Shown piece by piece: positions 29,769-38,237 of a stretch of DNA of 43,938 nucleotides (within the stretch, counting starts at the first letter, position 1; every line of letters starts with the position of its first letter). Position numbers and translations under genes: made by a program. Location of the stretch: contig NZ_BBPM01000015.1 of NCBI RefSeq assembly GCF_000787775.1, positions 116,122-160,059 of the forward strand. The letters are read 5' to 3'. This stretch comes from Streptacidiphilus carbonis (GTDB taxonomy: Bacteria; Actinomycetota; Actinomycetes; Streptomycetales; Streptomycetaceae). The notes under the pieces are model-generated. The model was given only the letters and a program-made list of their open reading frames with translations, made no database searches and was not told where the DNA came from.

Positions 29769-32700
29769 ATGACTGCCACAGCGACGAGTCCCTACGGCCA
29801 ACCCGCCCCCCAGCGGCCGCCTGCCTATCCGAGGCATCTGGTCACCGCCGTCCTGGTCAGCCATGACGGCGCCCGCTGGCTGCCGCAGGCCCTGAACGGA
29901 CTCCTGGGCCAGGAGCGCCAGGTCCAGCGCGTGCTCGCGGCCGACACCGGCTCCGCGGACCGCTCGCTGCAGTTGCTGTCCGACGCCCTCGGCCCGGACG
30001 CCGTGCACCAGTTCGGACGCCGTACCGGCTTCGGCACCGCCGTCAACGAGACCGTGCGCGCCACCAGCCCGCTGCGCCCGCACGACCTGCCCTACGCCAT
30101 CTCCGCCAGCGGCTTCGACCCGGTCGGGGAGACGGCGCACGACCAGTTCGGCGACCCGCTGGGGCACCACGACGAGCTCGCCGACGAGCAGTTCGGCGCG
30201 GGCACCTCGGTCGAGCCGGTGGAATGGCTCTGGCTGCTCCACGACGACTGCGAGCCGCGGCCGGACGCACTGCTGAAGCTGCTCCAGGTCGCCGAGACCA
30301 CCCCCAGCGCCGCCGTGGTCGGCCCCAAGCTCCGCAGCTGGTACGACCGCAGGCAGCTGCTGGAGGTCGGCGTCAGCATCGCCCGCAGCGGCCGCCGTTG
30401 GACCGGGCTGGACCGGCGCGAGCAGGACCAGGGCCAGCGCGACCAGGTCCGTCCGGTGCTCTCGGTGTCCAGCGCCGGCATGCTGATCCGCCGCGACGTG
30501 TTCGAGGAGCTCGGCGGCTTCGACCAGGCACTGCCGCTGATGCGCGACGACGTCGACCTCTGCTGGCGGGTCGCCGCCGCAGGCCACCGCACCGTGGTCG
30601 CCCCCGACGCGGTGCTGCGGCACGCCGAGGCGGCCAGCCGCGAGCGCCGCCCGGTCGACTGCGCCCGCTCCGACCGCCCGCACCGGGTCGACAAGTCCGG
30701 CGCCGTCTACACCCTGCTGGTCAACTCCCGTACCGCGCTGCTGCCCTACCTGTTCCTGCGGATCACCCTCAGCACCGTGCTGCGGGCCCTCGGCTACCTG
30801 CTCGGCAAGACGCCGGGGCAGGCCGTGGACGAGTTCGCCGGTCTGGCGCACGTACTGCTGCGCTTCGGCCGGGTCCTGGGCGGCCGGGTCCGCAGGCGCC
30901 GTACCCGCAGACCGGACGCGCTGGACGACCGGAGCCTGTTCCCGGCGCCGGGCGCGACCACCCGGGCCGCGGTGGAGAACCTGGTGGCCGAGTTCGCCGG
31001 GCGGACCGGCAACGAGGCCATGTCCAGCCGGCACGGCTCGGTCGAGTCGGGACCGGTCGACGACGACTCCGAATTCCTGGAGGTCGAGCAGTTCGCCCGG
31101 CTCAAGCGGATCGCCCGCCGGCCCGCCCCGGTGCTCTTCGCCGGGCTGCTGGTGCTCACCCTGATCGCCTGCCGCGGCCTGCTCGGCAGCGGTTCCCTCT
31201 ACGGCGGCGCGCTGCTGCCCACCCCCGGCGGCGCCATGGACCTGTGGCGGCAGTACGCCGCCTCCTGGCAGCCCACCGGCGTCGGCTCGTCCGGCGGGGC
31301 ACCCCCGTACCTCGGCGTGCTGGCCGCGCTGGCGAGCATCACCCTGGGCAGCCCCGGGATCGCGGTCAGCCTGCTGCTCCTGCTGGCCGTGCCGCTGGCC
31401 GGGGTCTCCGCCTACCTGGTCTCCCGGCCGCTGATCGACTCCCGGCTGGTCCGGGCCTGGGCCGGCGCGGGCTACGCGCTGCTGCCCGCCGCGACCGGTG
31501 CGCTGGCGCAGGGCCGGCTCGGCACCGCGGTGCTGGCGATGCTGCTGCCGCCGCTGGCCCGCGCCGCGGCGATCGCGGTCGGCCTGGGCATCCGCACCGA
31601 GACCGCGGCCAAGGGCGGACGTCCTGGCTGGCGCAGCGCCTGGGTCGCCGCCCTGCTGCTCACCCTCACCACCGCCTTCGTCCCGTTCGCCTGGCTGCTG
31701 GGCCTGCTGTTCGCGCTGGGCGCGCTGCTCGCCGCCTTCCTGCGCGGCGGGGCCTTCGGACAGGGCCCCGACGTGCTGCGCAGCCTCGGCGCGCGCTGCC
31801 TGGCCATCGTCGCCACCCCGCTGCTGGTGCTCGCGCCCTGGTCGCTGGGGCTGCTGACGCACCCGGCCCGGCTGCTGCTGGAAGCCGGCATCCCCGGCGC
31901 CGTCGGCGCCACCGCGACGCCCACCGGACTGCTGCTGCTCGACCCAGGTGGCAGCGGGGCGGTGCCCGGCATCCTGATGATCGGCGTCGTGCTGGCGGCG
32001 CTGGCCGCGCTGCTGCGTGCGGACCGCCGTCGGGCGGTGGCCGTCGCCTGGGGCGCCGCCGCGGTCGCCATCCTCGGCGCGGTCCTGGTCGGCACGACCA
32101 AGGTGGTGCCGGGACCGGGTGCCCAGGCCGTCTCCGCCTGGGCCGGACCGGCCACCCTGATCGCCGGGATCGCCCTGCTCTCGGCCGCCGCCATCGGCGC
32201 CGACGGGGCCCGCGCCCGGGTCGCCGGCATCGACTTCGGCTGGCGCCAGCCGGTGGCCGCGCTGGTGCTGGTCACCGCCGGCCTCGCGCCGGTGGCCGCC
32301 GCGGGCTGGTGGCTGCTCAACGGAGCCGGCGGCCCGCTGCAGCGCGGCAACGGCCAACTCGTCCCGGCGTTCATCGCCGAGCAGGCCGGCACCGTCGACC
32401 AGATCCGCACCCTGGTGCTCAGCACCAGCGACTCCGGAGGGGTCGTCAGCTACTCGCTGGCACGCGGTGCCGGGCCGACCGTCGGCAGCGCCGAGTCCTC
32501 GGTCGCGGCCGGACCCTCCAGCAACCTCAACGCCCTGGTGGCCAACCTGGTCGCCGGGGCCGGCGGCGACCAGGCCGACGCGCTCGCCGAGTACGCCATC
32601 CAGTACGTGCTGGTGCAGGCCCCGGTCTCGACCAAGGTCAGCGACACCCTGAACGCCACCGCGGGTCTGACCCGGGTGAACCAGCAGCAGAGCGCCAGCA

Positions 32701-33767
32701 TTTGGCGGATCACCGCCAATGTGTCCAGGGCCGTCATCCGGACCCCCGGAGCGGCCGACACCGCCGTCCCCGCGGGACCGGTCGAGGTGAATGCCACCGT
32801 CCCGGCCGGGGCCGACGGCCGGGTGCTGCGGATCGCCGACGCGGCCGACCCCGCCTGGCAGGCCACCGTGGACGGCAAGGCGCTGACGCCGGTGACCGTG
32901 GACGGCTGGGCGCAGGGCTTCCAGCTGCCGGCTTCCGGCGGCAAGCTCGCGGTCGGCTACCACGAGAGCCCGGTGCACCTGGCCTGGATCGCGGGGCAGT
33001 GCTTCCTGGCCCTGGTGGTGCTGGTGCTGGCCCTGCCGGGACGGCGCGACCACAACGACGACGACCTGCCGGACGAGGGCGACGCGGAGCAGCAGGCGGC
33101 GGCCGAGGCGCCGCTGCCCGGCTCGCGCCGGGCCCGCCGACTGGCGGCCGAGGAGGCCGCCGCCGACGCCGCGCAGGCCCCGGCAGCCCCGGTAGGGGAG
33201 GCCGACTTCCCGGAGCAGCCGGGTCCGGTCGGGTCGCCGCAGGAGCAGCCGGTCCAGGAGCAGCCGGCTCAGGAACAGCCGGTGTACGCGGCCTATCCGG
33301 AGCAGCAGTACCAGGACCCCGTCTACCAGGACCCCGGCTATGCCGCACAGGGCTACCCCGACGGGGCCTACCCGGACGGCGGCTACCAGAACGGCGGCTA
33401 TCAGGACCCGGCGTACCAGGACCCCGCCTACCAGGGGCAGGCGTACCCGCCCTACCCGGAACAGCCGTCGCAGCAGCCCTACTACGACGAGCAGGGCTAC
33501 CCGGTCCAGCCGCAGCCCTACGCCGACCCGCAGTACTCCCAGTACGCCCAGCAGCAGCCTGCGCAGCACGGGCAGCACGAGCAGCACGGGCAGCCGGCCC
33601 CGCACGGCTACGACTGGAACGGCGGCGCCGCCCCGGCGGCCGTCCCGGGTCAGGCCGGGGCCCCGCACGACGCGGCGGCCGGCGCCTACGGCTCGTTGCC
33701 GCCGGACGACCCGTGGCTGCAGGCCCAGCAGCCGGTCCGCCACCCCAACGACGAAGCCGGGAGCTGA
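29769..33767 (+). CDS. giant GT2 membrane glycosyltransferase with low-complexity cytoplasmic tail
   Basis: A 1,332-residue protein. Residues 1-330 form a GT2 domain: VTAVLVSHDGARWLPQALNG, LHDDCEPRPDALL (metal motif near 158) and LMRDDVDLCWRVAAAGH (catalytic acid near 258). From about 454 to 870 come many membrane helices (LFAGLLVLTLIACRGLL, VSLLLLLAVPLAGVSAYLV), an extracytoplasmic part (about 880-1065) and a last helix near 1069-1088. The final 240 residues are cytoplasmic and rich in Tyr, Gln, Pro, Gly and Asp, with YQDP/GYPDG repeats at about 1178-1237. The ATG at 29769 is the first that gives a normal GT2 start. It lies 3 bp before the DUF5719-like gene. Envelope polysaccharide assembly is likely; the substrate is unknown. 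Confidence 0.87.
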   Translation: MTATATSPYGQPAPQRPPAYPRHLVTAVLVSHDGARWLPQALNGLLGQERQVQRVLAADTGSADRSLQLLSDALGPDAVHQFGRRTGFGTAVNETVRATSPLRPHDLPYAISASGFDPVGETAHDQFGDPLGHHDELADEQFGAGTSVEPVEWLWLLHDDCEPRPDALLKLLQVAETTPSAAVVGPKLRSWYDRRQLLEVGVSIARSGRRWTGLDRREQDQGQRDQVRPVLSVSSAGMLIRRDVFEELGGFDQALPLMRDDVDLCWRVAAAGHRTVVAPDAVLRHAEAASRERRPVDCARSDRPHRVDKSGAVYTLLVNSRTALLPYLFLRITLSTVLRALGYLLGKTPGQAVDEFAGLAHVLLRFGRVLGGRVRRRRTRRPDALDDRSLFPAPGATTRAAVENLVAEFAGRTGNEAMSSRHGSVESGPVDDDSEFLEVEQFARLKRIARRPAPVLFAGLLVLTLIACRGLLGSGSLYGGALLPTPGGAMDLWRQYAASWQPTGVGSSGGAPPYLGVLAALASITLGSPGIAVSLLLLLAVPLAGVSAYLVSRPLIDSRLVRAWAGAGYALLPAATGALAQGRLGTAVLAMLLPPLARAAAIAVGLGIRTETAAKGGRPGWRSAWVAALLLTLTTAFVPFAWLLGLLFALGALLAAFLRGGAFGQGPDVLRSLGARCLAIVATPLLVLAPWSLGLLTHPARLLLEAGIPGAVGATATPTGLLLLDPGGSGAVPGILMIGVVLAALAALLRADRRRAVAVAWGAAAVAILGAVLVGTTKVVPGPGAQAVSAWAGPATLIAGIALLSAAAIGADGARARVAGIDFGWRQPVAALVLVTAGLAPVAAAGWWLLNGAGGPLQRGNGQLVPAFIAEQAGTVDQIRTLVLSTSDSGGVVSYSLARGAGPTVGSAESSVAAGPSSNLNALVANLVAGAGGDQADALAEYAIQYVLVQAPVSTKVSDTLNATAGLTRVNQQQSASIWRITANVSRAVIRTPGAADTAVPAGPVEVNATVPAGADGRVLRIADAADPAWQATVDGKALTPVTVDGWAQGFQLPASGGKLAVGYHESPVHLAWIAGQCFLALVVLVLALPGRRDHNDDDLPDEGDAEQQAAAEAPLPGSRRARRLAAEEAAADAAQAPAAPVGEADFPEQPGPVGSPQEQPVQEQPAQEQPVYAAYPEQQYQDPVYQDPGYAAQGYPDGAYPDGGYQNGGYQDPAYQDPAYQGQAYPPYPEQPSQQPYYDEQGYPVQPQPYADPQYSQYAQQQPAQHGQHEQHGQPAPHGYDWNGGAAPAAVPGQAGAPHDAAAGAYGSLPPDDPWLQAQQPVRHPNDEAGS

Positions 33768-33770
33768 CCG

Positions 33771-35270
33771 ATGCTCAGCCGAACCACCCAGTCCCTGCTC
33801 GCCGCAGTCGGTGTGCTGGCCCTCGCCGTGGGCATCGCCGAGGTGCACCCGCCGACCGGCCAGGCCGCGGTCACCGGCGCCACCGTGCTGACGGCGGTTC
33901 AGCACAGCACGCTGATCTGCCCGCCGCCGGTCCAGGGCAGCAGCGGCAGCACGGGGTACGGGCTGGCCGTCCCCGGCCTGCTGCCGGGCACCACCGCCGG
34001 GTCGGCGAGCGGTTCCTCCAGCGGTGCGGCTGCCGGCGGCGACGGCGCCGTGCTCGGCAGCCTCACCCCGGGCGGCACCGGCTCCAAGGCGCTCGCCAAG
34101 CAGACCGCCGTCGGCGGCAGCACCACCGCCAAGGCCGCCGGGGGCGACAAGGCCCCGGCCCTGCTGGCCGAGTCCGACGGCAGCACCGCTCCCGGCTTCA
34201 CCGTCCAGCAGACCACCAGCGGGGTGGGTTCCACGCTCTCCGGCACCGGCTGCACCGCCCCCGGCACCGAGTTCTGGTTCGCCGGCGCGGACACGGCCAA
34301 GGGCAGCGCCGACTACCTGGAGCTCAGCAACGCCGAGGCCACCGCGGCCGACGTGGACATCCAGATCTTCGGCCCGAACGGCGAGGTGGACAACACCCAG
34401 GCCGCCAGCATCAATGTGCCGGCCGGCGGCACCGCATCACTGCTGCTGTCCACCCTGATCGGCCCGGGCAACGACAACAGCTCGCTGGCCGTGCACGTGC
34501 AGGTCCGCAGCGGCCGGGTGGCGGCGGCCCTGCACGCCGACAGCGGCTCCAAGGGCGCCGACTGGATCCCGGCCACCACGGCGGCGGGCACCCAGGTCAT
34601 CGCCGGGCTGCCGGGCGACCTCAGCGACGCCGTCCTGGTGGTGGCCGCACCCGGCTCGGCCGACGCCGACCTGAATGTGCAACTCGCCTCGCAGAGCGGC
34701 TGGATCACCCCGGCCGGCCATGAGACGGTGCACGTCAAGGCGGGCATGGTGACCGCGGTCGACCTGTCGGACATCACCCGCGGCCAGCCGGCCGCTTTGC
34801 GGCTCACGCCCACCGACGCAAAGCAGGCCGCCCCGGTGGTCGCCGGGATCCAGGTGGTCCGCGGCGGCAAGAGCGGGACGGACACCGGCTACCTGTCCGG
34901 CAGCGGCCCGATCGGGCAGCGGGCCACCGCCGCGGGCAGCACCGGCAGCGACACCACGCTGCTGCTCACGGACGCCGGCAGCAAGGCGGCCGTGGTGCAG
35001 GTCGCCACGATCGGCTCCGGTTCCACCCCCGTCAGCACCAGCGTCTCGGTCCCGGCGGGGGCCACCGTGGCGGTGACCCCCAAGGCGCCGGGCGGCGGGA
35101 GCTATGCGGTGACGCTCACGTCCGACTCCGGGGGCAGCGTCTACGCGGCTCGCATGATCACCCGTGCGAGCGGATCCGTCCCGGCGTTCACCGTCCAGCA
35201 GCTCACCGACGACCGCAGCACGGTGCAGATCCCGCACGCACTGCAGGACAACTCGATCCTGACCCGCTGA
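33771..35270 (+). CDS. secreted or anchored DUF5719-like protein
   Basis: A 499-residue exported protein. The N-terminus (TTQSLLAAVGVLALAVGIAEV) is a signal peptide or anchor. A Gly/Ser/Ala-rich region to about 130 precedes a repetitive beta-type segment: FWFAGADTAKGSADYLELSNAEATAADVDIQIFGPNGEVDN, NVPAGGTASLLLSTLI, and GATVAVTPKAPGGGSYAVTL. Two cysteines (ICPPP near 47 and GCTAPG near 162) could form a disulfide. The start is only 3 bases after the stop of the giant glycosyltransferase (TGACCGATG), so the two are coupled and probably act together outside the membrane. The family has no assigned function to my knowledge, and I see no catalytic motif. Confidence 0.82.
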   Translation: MLSRTTQSLLAAVGVLALAVGIAEVHPPTGQAAVTGATVLTAVQHSTLICPPPVQGSSGSTGYGLAVPGLLPGTTAGSASGSSSGAAAGGDGAVLGSLTPGGTGSKALAKQTAVGGSTTAKAAGGDKAPALLAESDGSTAPGFTVQQTTSGVGSTLSGTGCTAPGTEFWFAGADTAKGSADYLELSNAEATAADVDIQIFGPNGEVDNTQAASINVPAGGTASLLLSTLIGPGNDNSSLAVHVQVRSGRVAAALHADSGSKGADWIPATTAAGTQVIAGLPGDLSDAVLVVAAPGSADADLNVQLASQSGWITPAGHETVHVKAGMVTAVDLSDITRGQPAALRLTPTDAKQAAPVVAGIQVVRGGKSGTDTGYLSGSGPIGQRATAAGSTGSDTTLLLTDAGSKAAVVQVATIGSGSTPVSTSVSVPAGATVAVTPKAPGGGSYAVTLTSDSGGSVYAARMITRASGSVPAFTVQQLTDDRSTVQIPHALQDNSILTR

Positions 35271-35320
35271 CGGCGGATCAGGAAGGCGGCGCCGGACCGG
35301 GCGGCGGCGGATCGGGCGGC

Positions 35321-35406
35321 GGCCTGTCGGGCCGGAGGCCGTCAGTCCTCGCCGTCGGGGGACGGCCTGTCGGGCCGGAGGCCGTCAGTCCTCGCCGTCG
35401 GGGGAC
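35321..35406. repeat. 43-bp exact tandem duplication at the 3' end of the metallopeptidase gene
   Basis: 35321-35363 and 35364-35406 are identical for 43 bases. The second copy carries the last seven codons and stop of the minus-strand metallopeptidase gene (SPDGED*), so the first copy is a duplicated gene end lying just downstream. Each copy also contains a GGCC...GGCC stem. It sits in the 114-bp convergent gap after the DUF5719-like gene. Confidence 0.92.
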
Positions 35407-35843
35407 GGGTCGACCGTGTCCGGATCCATGCCGAGCAGTTCGGCGACCTGTTCCACCACGATCTCGTGGACCAGTGCGGCCCGCTCGTCCCGGCCCTTGG
35501 CGCGGGTCTCCACCGGGCGGCGGAACACCACGATCCGGTCCGGCCGGCCCTGACCGGCCGGGATCAGCCGGCCCAGCGGGACGTCCTCCGCACGGACGTT
35601 CTCCAGCTCCGGTTCCGGCTCCCCCGGCAGCGGGGCCGGCACGTCCTGCACGGCGAACTCCACCGCGGTCAGCTGCGGCCAGCGGCGCTCCAGCCGCTCC
35701 ACGGACTCGCGCACGTAGTCGTCGAAGAGCTCGGAGCGGCTGAGCGACAGCGGCACCTGCGGAGGTGCGAGCGGTCCGCGCAGCCCGCGGCCGTGCCGGT
35801 CACGCCGGCGAGGGCGACGGCCGGAGCCCGTTGGTCTGTCCAT
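35385..35843 (-). CDS. zincin-like metallopeptidase family protein with HExxxE instead of HExxH
   Basis: A 152-residue protein in the position held by the metallopeptidase-family gene beside DUF3499 in actinobacteria. The N-terminus is Arg-rich (RRPRRRDRHGRGLRG), then VPLSLSRSELFDDYVRESVERLERRWPQL, and VEFAVQDVP, as in the minimal zincin family. The metal helix reads LVHEIVVEQVAELLG: His126 and Glu127 are there, but the second histidine of HExxH is replaced and Glu131 is the nearest possible ligand. Peptidase activity is therefore doubtful. TAAGCT (35850-35855) is 6 bases before the ATG, suggesting a leaderless mRNA divergent from the DUF3499 gene. The 3' end is duplicated (see repeat). Confidence 0.82.
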   Translation of the reverse strand: MDRPTGSGRRPRRRDRHGRGLRGPLAPPQVPLSLSRSELFDDYVRESVERLERRWPQLTAVEFAVQDVPAPLPGEPEPELENVRAEDVPLGRLIPAGQGRPDRIVVFRRPVETRAKGRDERAALVHEIVVEQVAELLGMDPDTVDPSPDGED

Positions 35844-35959
35844 CCCGGCAGCTTAGAGCGTCCACGCACCCTCGAACTCCGGCGACGCGGTGCCGGATTG
35901 CGGGCGACACGGGGTGGGTCGTCGCGGACAGGCAGCCCGGTGGGGTACCGTCCATCGTC

Positions 35960-36331
35960 GTGAGCCCTGTACGTCGCTGTTCGCGCACCGCGTGCGGTCG
36001 TCCCGCCGTCGCGACGCTGACGTACGTCTACGCGGACTCGACGGCCGTCCTCGGCCCGCTCGCCACCTACGCCGAACCGCACTGCTACGACCTCTGCGCG
36101 GAGCACTCCGAGCGGCTCACCGCCCCCCGCGGCTGGGAGGTGGTCCGGCTGACCGTCGACTCAGGGCCGATCCGGCCCAGCGGCGACGACCTGGAGGCCC
36201 TGGCCAACGCGGTCCGTGAGGCCGCCAAGCCCCCGGTGCGCCGCCAGGACGGCGGCAGCCCCGCCGACCCCACCGAGGTCGGCCGCCGGGGCCATCTGCG
36301 GGTGCTCCGGTCGCCCGATCCCCAGCCGTAG
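35960..36331 (+). CDS. DUF3499 family protein
   Basis: A 123-residue cytoplasmic protein of the actinobacterial DUF3499 family. The N-terminus RRCSRTACGRPAVATLTYVYADSTAVLGPLA and then HCYDLCAEHSERLTAPRGW give four cysteines in two CxxxxC / CxxxC pairs, probably a zinc-binding fold. The family has no known function. GTG 35960 was chosen because the conserved region follows at once and TACCGT (35946-35951), a -10-like hexamer, lies 8 bases upstream, so the mRNA is probably leaderless. The Pro/Arg-rich C-terminus after residue 90 is variable. It is 122 bp before manB and in the same direction. Confidence 0.87.
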   Translation: MSPVRRCSRTACGRPAVATLTYVYADSTAVLGPLATYAEPHCYDLCAEHSERLTAPRGWEVVRLTVDSGPIRPSGDDLEALANAVREAAKPPVRRQDGGSPADPTEVGRRGHLRVLRSPDPQP

Positions 36332-36406
36332 TCAACCGCGACCCCTCAGCCGCGGACCGCTCACAGCCCGCACCCAACAGGCACCGGGTAATCTCCCCCT
36401 ACCAGC

Positions 36407-36434
36407 TGTGACCGCAGACCTGTGACCGCAGACC
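36407..36434. repeat. 14-bp tandem repeat in the manB upstream region
   Basis: TGTGACCGCAGACC occurs twice in a row (36407-36420 and 36421-36434), 19 bases before the manB GTG and downstream of a TAATCT sequence (36389-36394). In this position it would be in the 5' untranslated region. Confidence 0.85.
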
Positions 36435-36453
36435 AGAATGGCGGAGATTCCGA

Positions 36454-37839
36454 GTGCGTGACCTGAAGCAGATCGTGAAGGCGTACGACGTGCGTGGTGT
36501 CGTCCCGGACCAGTGGGACGTGCCGCTCGCTCGCGCCTTCGGCGCCGCTTTCGTCCGCGTCACCGGAGCGGGCGCCATCGTCACCGGACACGACATGCGG
36601 CCCTCCTCCCCGGGCCTGTCCCGTGCGTTCGCCGAGGGCGCCGCCGCCCAGGGCGCCGACGTCGTCGAGATCGGCCTCTGCTCGACCGACCAGCTGTACT
36701 TCGCCAGCGGCAAGCTCGACCTGCCCGGCGCGATGTTCACCGCGAGCCACAACCCGGCCCGGTACAACGGCATCAAGATGTGCCGGGCCGGCGCCTCCCC
36801 GGTCGGCGAGGACACCGGCCTGGTCGAGATCCGCGAACTGGTCGAGTCCTGGACCGCCGAGGACGACACCGTCACCGTCCCCGCCTCGGACACCGCGGCC
36901 GGGACCATCACCCAGCAGGACGAGCTGCAGCCCTACGCGGACCACCTCAACGGCCTGGTCGACCTCAGCGGCATCCGCCGGCTGAAGGTCGCCGTGGACG
37001 CGGGCAACGGCATGGGCGGCCACACCGTGCCGAGCGTGCTCGGCGGCCTCCCGCTGGAGATCGTGCCGATGTACTTCGAGCTCGACGGCACCTTCCCCAA
37101 CCACGAGGCCAACCCGCTGGACCCGAAGAACCTGGTCGACCTGCAGGCCAAGGTCCGCGAGGTCGGCGCCGACATCGGCCTGGCGTTCGACGGCGACGCC
37201 GACCGCTGCTTCGTGGTGGACGAGCGCGGCGAGCCGGTCTCGCCCTCCGCGATCACCGCCCTTGTCGCCGTCCGGGAGCTGGCCCGGGCCAAGGCGGACG
37301 GGGAGCAGGAGCCGGTGATCATCCACAACCTGATCACCTCCTGGACCGTCCCCGAGGTCGTCCGCGAGCACGGCGGCAAGGTAGTCCGCACCCGGGTCGG
37401 ACACTCCTTCATCAAGCAGGAGATGGCCCGGACCGGCGCCGTCTTCGGCGGCGAGCACTCCGCGCACTACTACTTCCGCGACTTCTGGCGTGCCGACACC
37501 GGCATGCTGGCCGCCATGCACGTGCTGGCCGCCCTCGGCGCCCAGCAGGGCACCCTCTCCGGGCTGGTCGCCGAGTACGACCGCTACACCGCCTCCGGCG
37601 AGATCAACAGCACCGTCGAGGACCAGGCCGCGCGCAGCGCCGCCGTACGCGAGGCCTATGCCGCCACGCCCGGTGTGGCCTTCGACGAGCTCGACGGTAT
37701 GACGGTCACCACCGGGGACTGGTGGTTCAACCTCCGCGCCTCGAACACCGAGCCGCTGCTCCGGTTGAACGTCGAAGCCCGCGACTCGGCCACCATGGCG
37801 AAGATCCGTGATGACGTGCTCGCCATCGTCCGCGGCTGA
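36454..37839 (+). CDS. manB: phosphomannomutase ManB (alpha-D-phosphohexomutase family)
   Basis: A 461-residue cytoplasmic enzyme that interconverts mannose-6-phosphate and mannose-1-phosphate for GDP-mannose. The phosphoserine loop is FTASHNPARYNGIK with Ser98, the metal loop DGDADRCF is at about 246-253, the sugar-binding loop is GGEHSAHYYF, and the phosphate-binding loop is LRASNTEPLLRLN near 427-439. All four catalytic regions are intact. The GTG start (36454) has GGAG about 10 bases upstream. Gene order with Trm112, SIS and manA downstream matches the conserved actinobacterial mannose block. Length is normal. Phosphoglucomutase activity is possible as a side reaction. The supply serves mannosylated lipids and envelope glycans. 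Confidence 0.95.
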   Translation: MRDLKQIVKAYDVRGVVPDQWDVPLARAFGAAFVRVTGAGAIVTGHDMRPSSPGLSRAFAEGAAAQGADVVEIGLCSTDQLYFASGKLDLPGAMFTASHNPARYNGIKMCRAGASPVGEDTGLVEIRELVESWTAEDDTVTVPASDTAAGTITQQDELQPYADHLNGLVDLSGIRRLKVAVDAGNGMGGHTVPSVLGGLPLEIVPMYFELDGTFPNHEANPLDPKNLVDLQAKVREVGADIGLAFDGDADRCFVVDERGEPVSPSAITALVAVRELARAKADGEQEPVIIHNLITSWTVPEVVREHGGKVVRTRVGHSFIKQEMARTGAVFGGEHSAHYYFRDFWRADTGMLAAMHVLAALGAQQGTLSGLVAEYDRYTASGEINSTVEDQAARSAAVREAYAATPGVAFDELDGMTVTTGDWWFNLRASNTEPLLRLNVEARDSATMAKIRDDVLAIVRG

Positions 37840-38032
37840 CGGCCCGGCACGCCCGCGCCGTACGGAGGCCCGACCGTCGCCGTAGCCCCGCCGTGCCCCG
37901 AGGTACCCCGCCGTGCCGCTGTCGCGTCCCCGCCGTCTCCGACGGCCGCGCGGCGGCGGTACGGTAGCCATTCGGGGACGGAACACCGCCCCCGAAACCA
38001 TCCGTCCCGTCCCATCTCGGAGCGCACCGGCC

Positions 38033-38203
38033 ATGAGCATCGACCCCGCCCTGCTGGAGATCTTCGCGTGCCCGCAGTGCCACGCCCCGCTGCGCGAGTC
38101 GGACCAGGAGCTGGTCTGCACCTCCGCCGACTGCGGCCTGGCCTACCCGGTGCGCGACGGCATCCCGGTCCTGCTCATCGACGAGGCCCGGCGCCCGGCC
38201 TGA
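38033..38203 (+). CDS. Trm112-family zinc-ribbon protein
   Basis: A 56-residue protein. The four zinc cysteines are in FACPQCHAPL and LVCTSADCGLAYPVRDGIPVLL, the ending being typical of the Trm112/UPF0434 family. Eukaryotic Trm112 activates methyltransferases; the role of bacterial members is unsettled. The ATG at 38033 is the first in frame before the conserved part. It lies 34 bp before the SIS-domain gene, so both are likely in one transcript. A short stem (TTCGGGG 37971-37977 with CCCCGAA 37990-37996) lies in the leader and TACGGT (37960-37965) is a possible -10. Confidence 0.9.
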   Translation: MSIDPALLEIFACPQCHAPLRESDQELVCTSADCGLAYPVRDGIPVLLIDEARRPA

Positions 38204-38237
38204 CCGCCGCCACCGTCCCCGCCAGGGAGGCCACCGC

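Noticed and set aside
29724-33905. Very long open frame on the minus strand opposite the giant glycosyltransferase
   Set aside because: Its translation is a His/Gln/Arg/Gly/Asp-rich string without domains, and it mirrors the codon bias of the real plus-strand gene. Such antisense frames are normal in high-GC genomes.
37886-37917. Direct repeat CCCCGCCGTGCC twice, 20 bases apart, before the Trm112-like gene
   Set aside because: Twelve GC-rich bases repeated in a non-coding GC-rich gap are too common to be meaningful without conservation.
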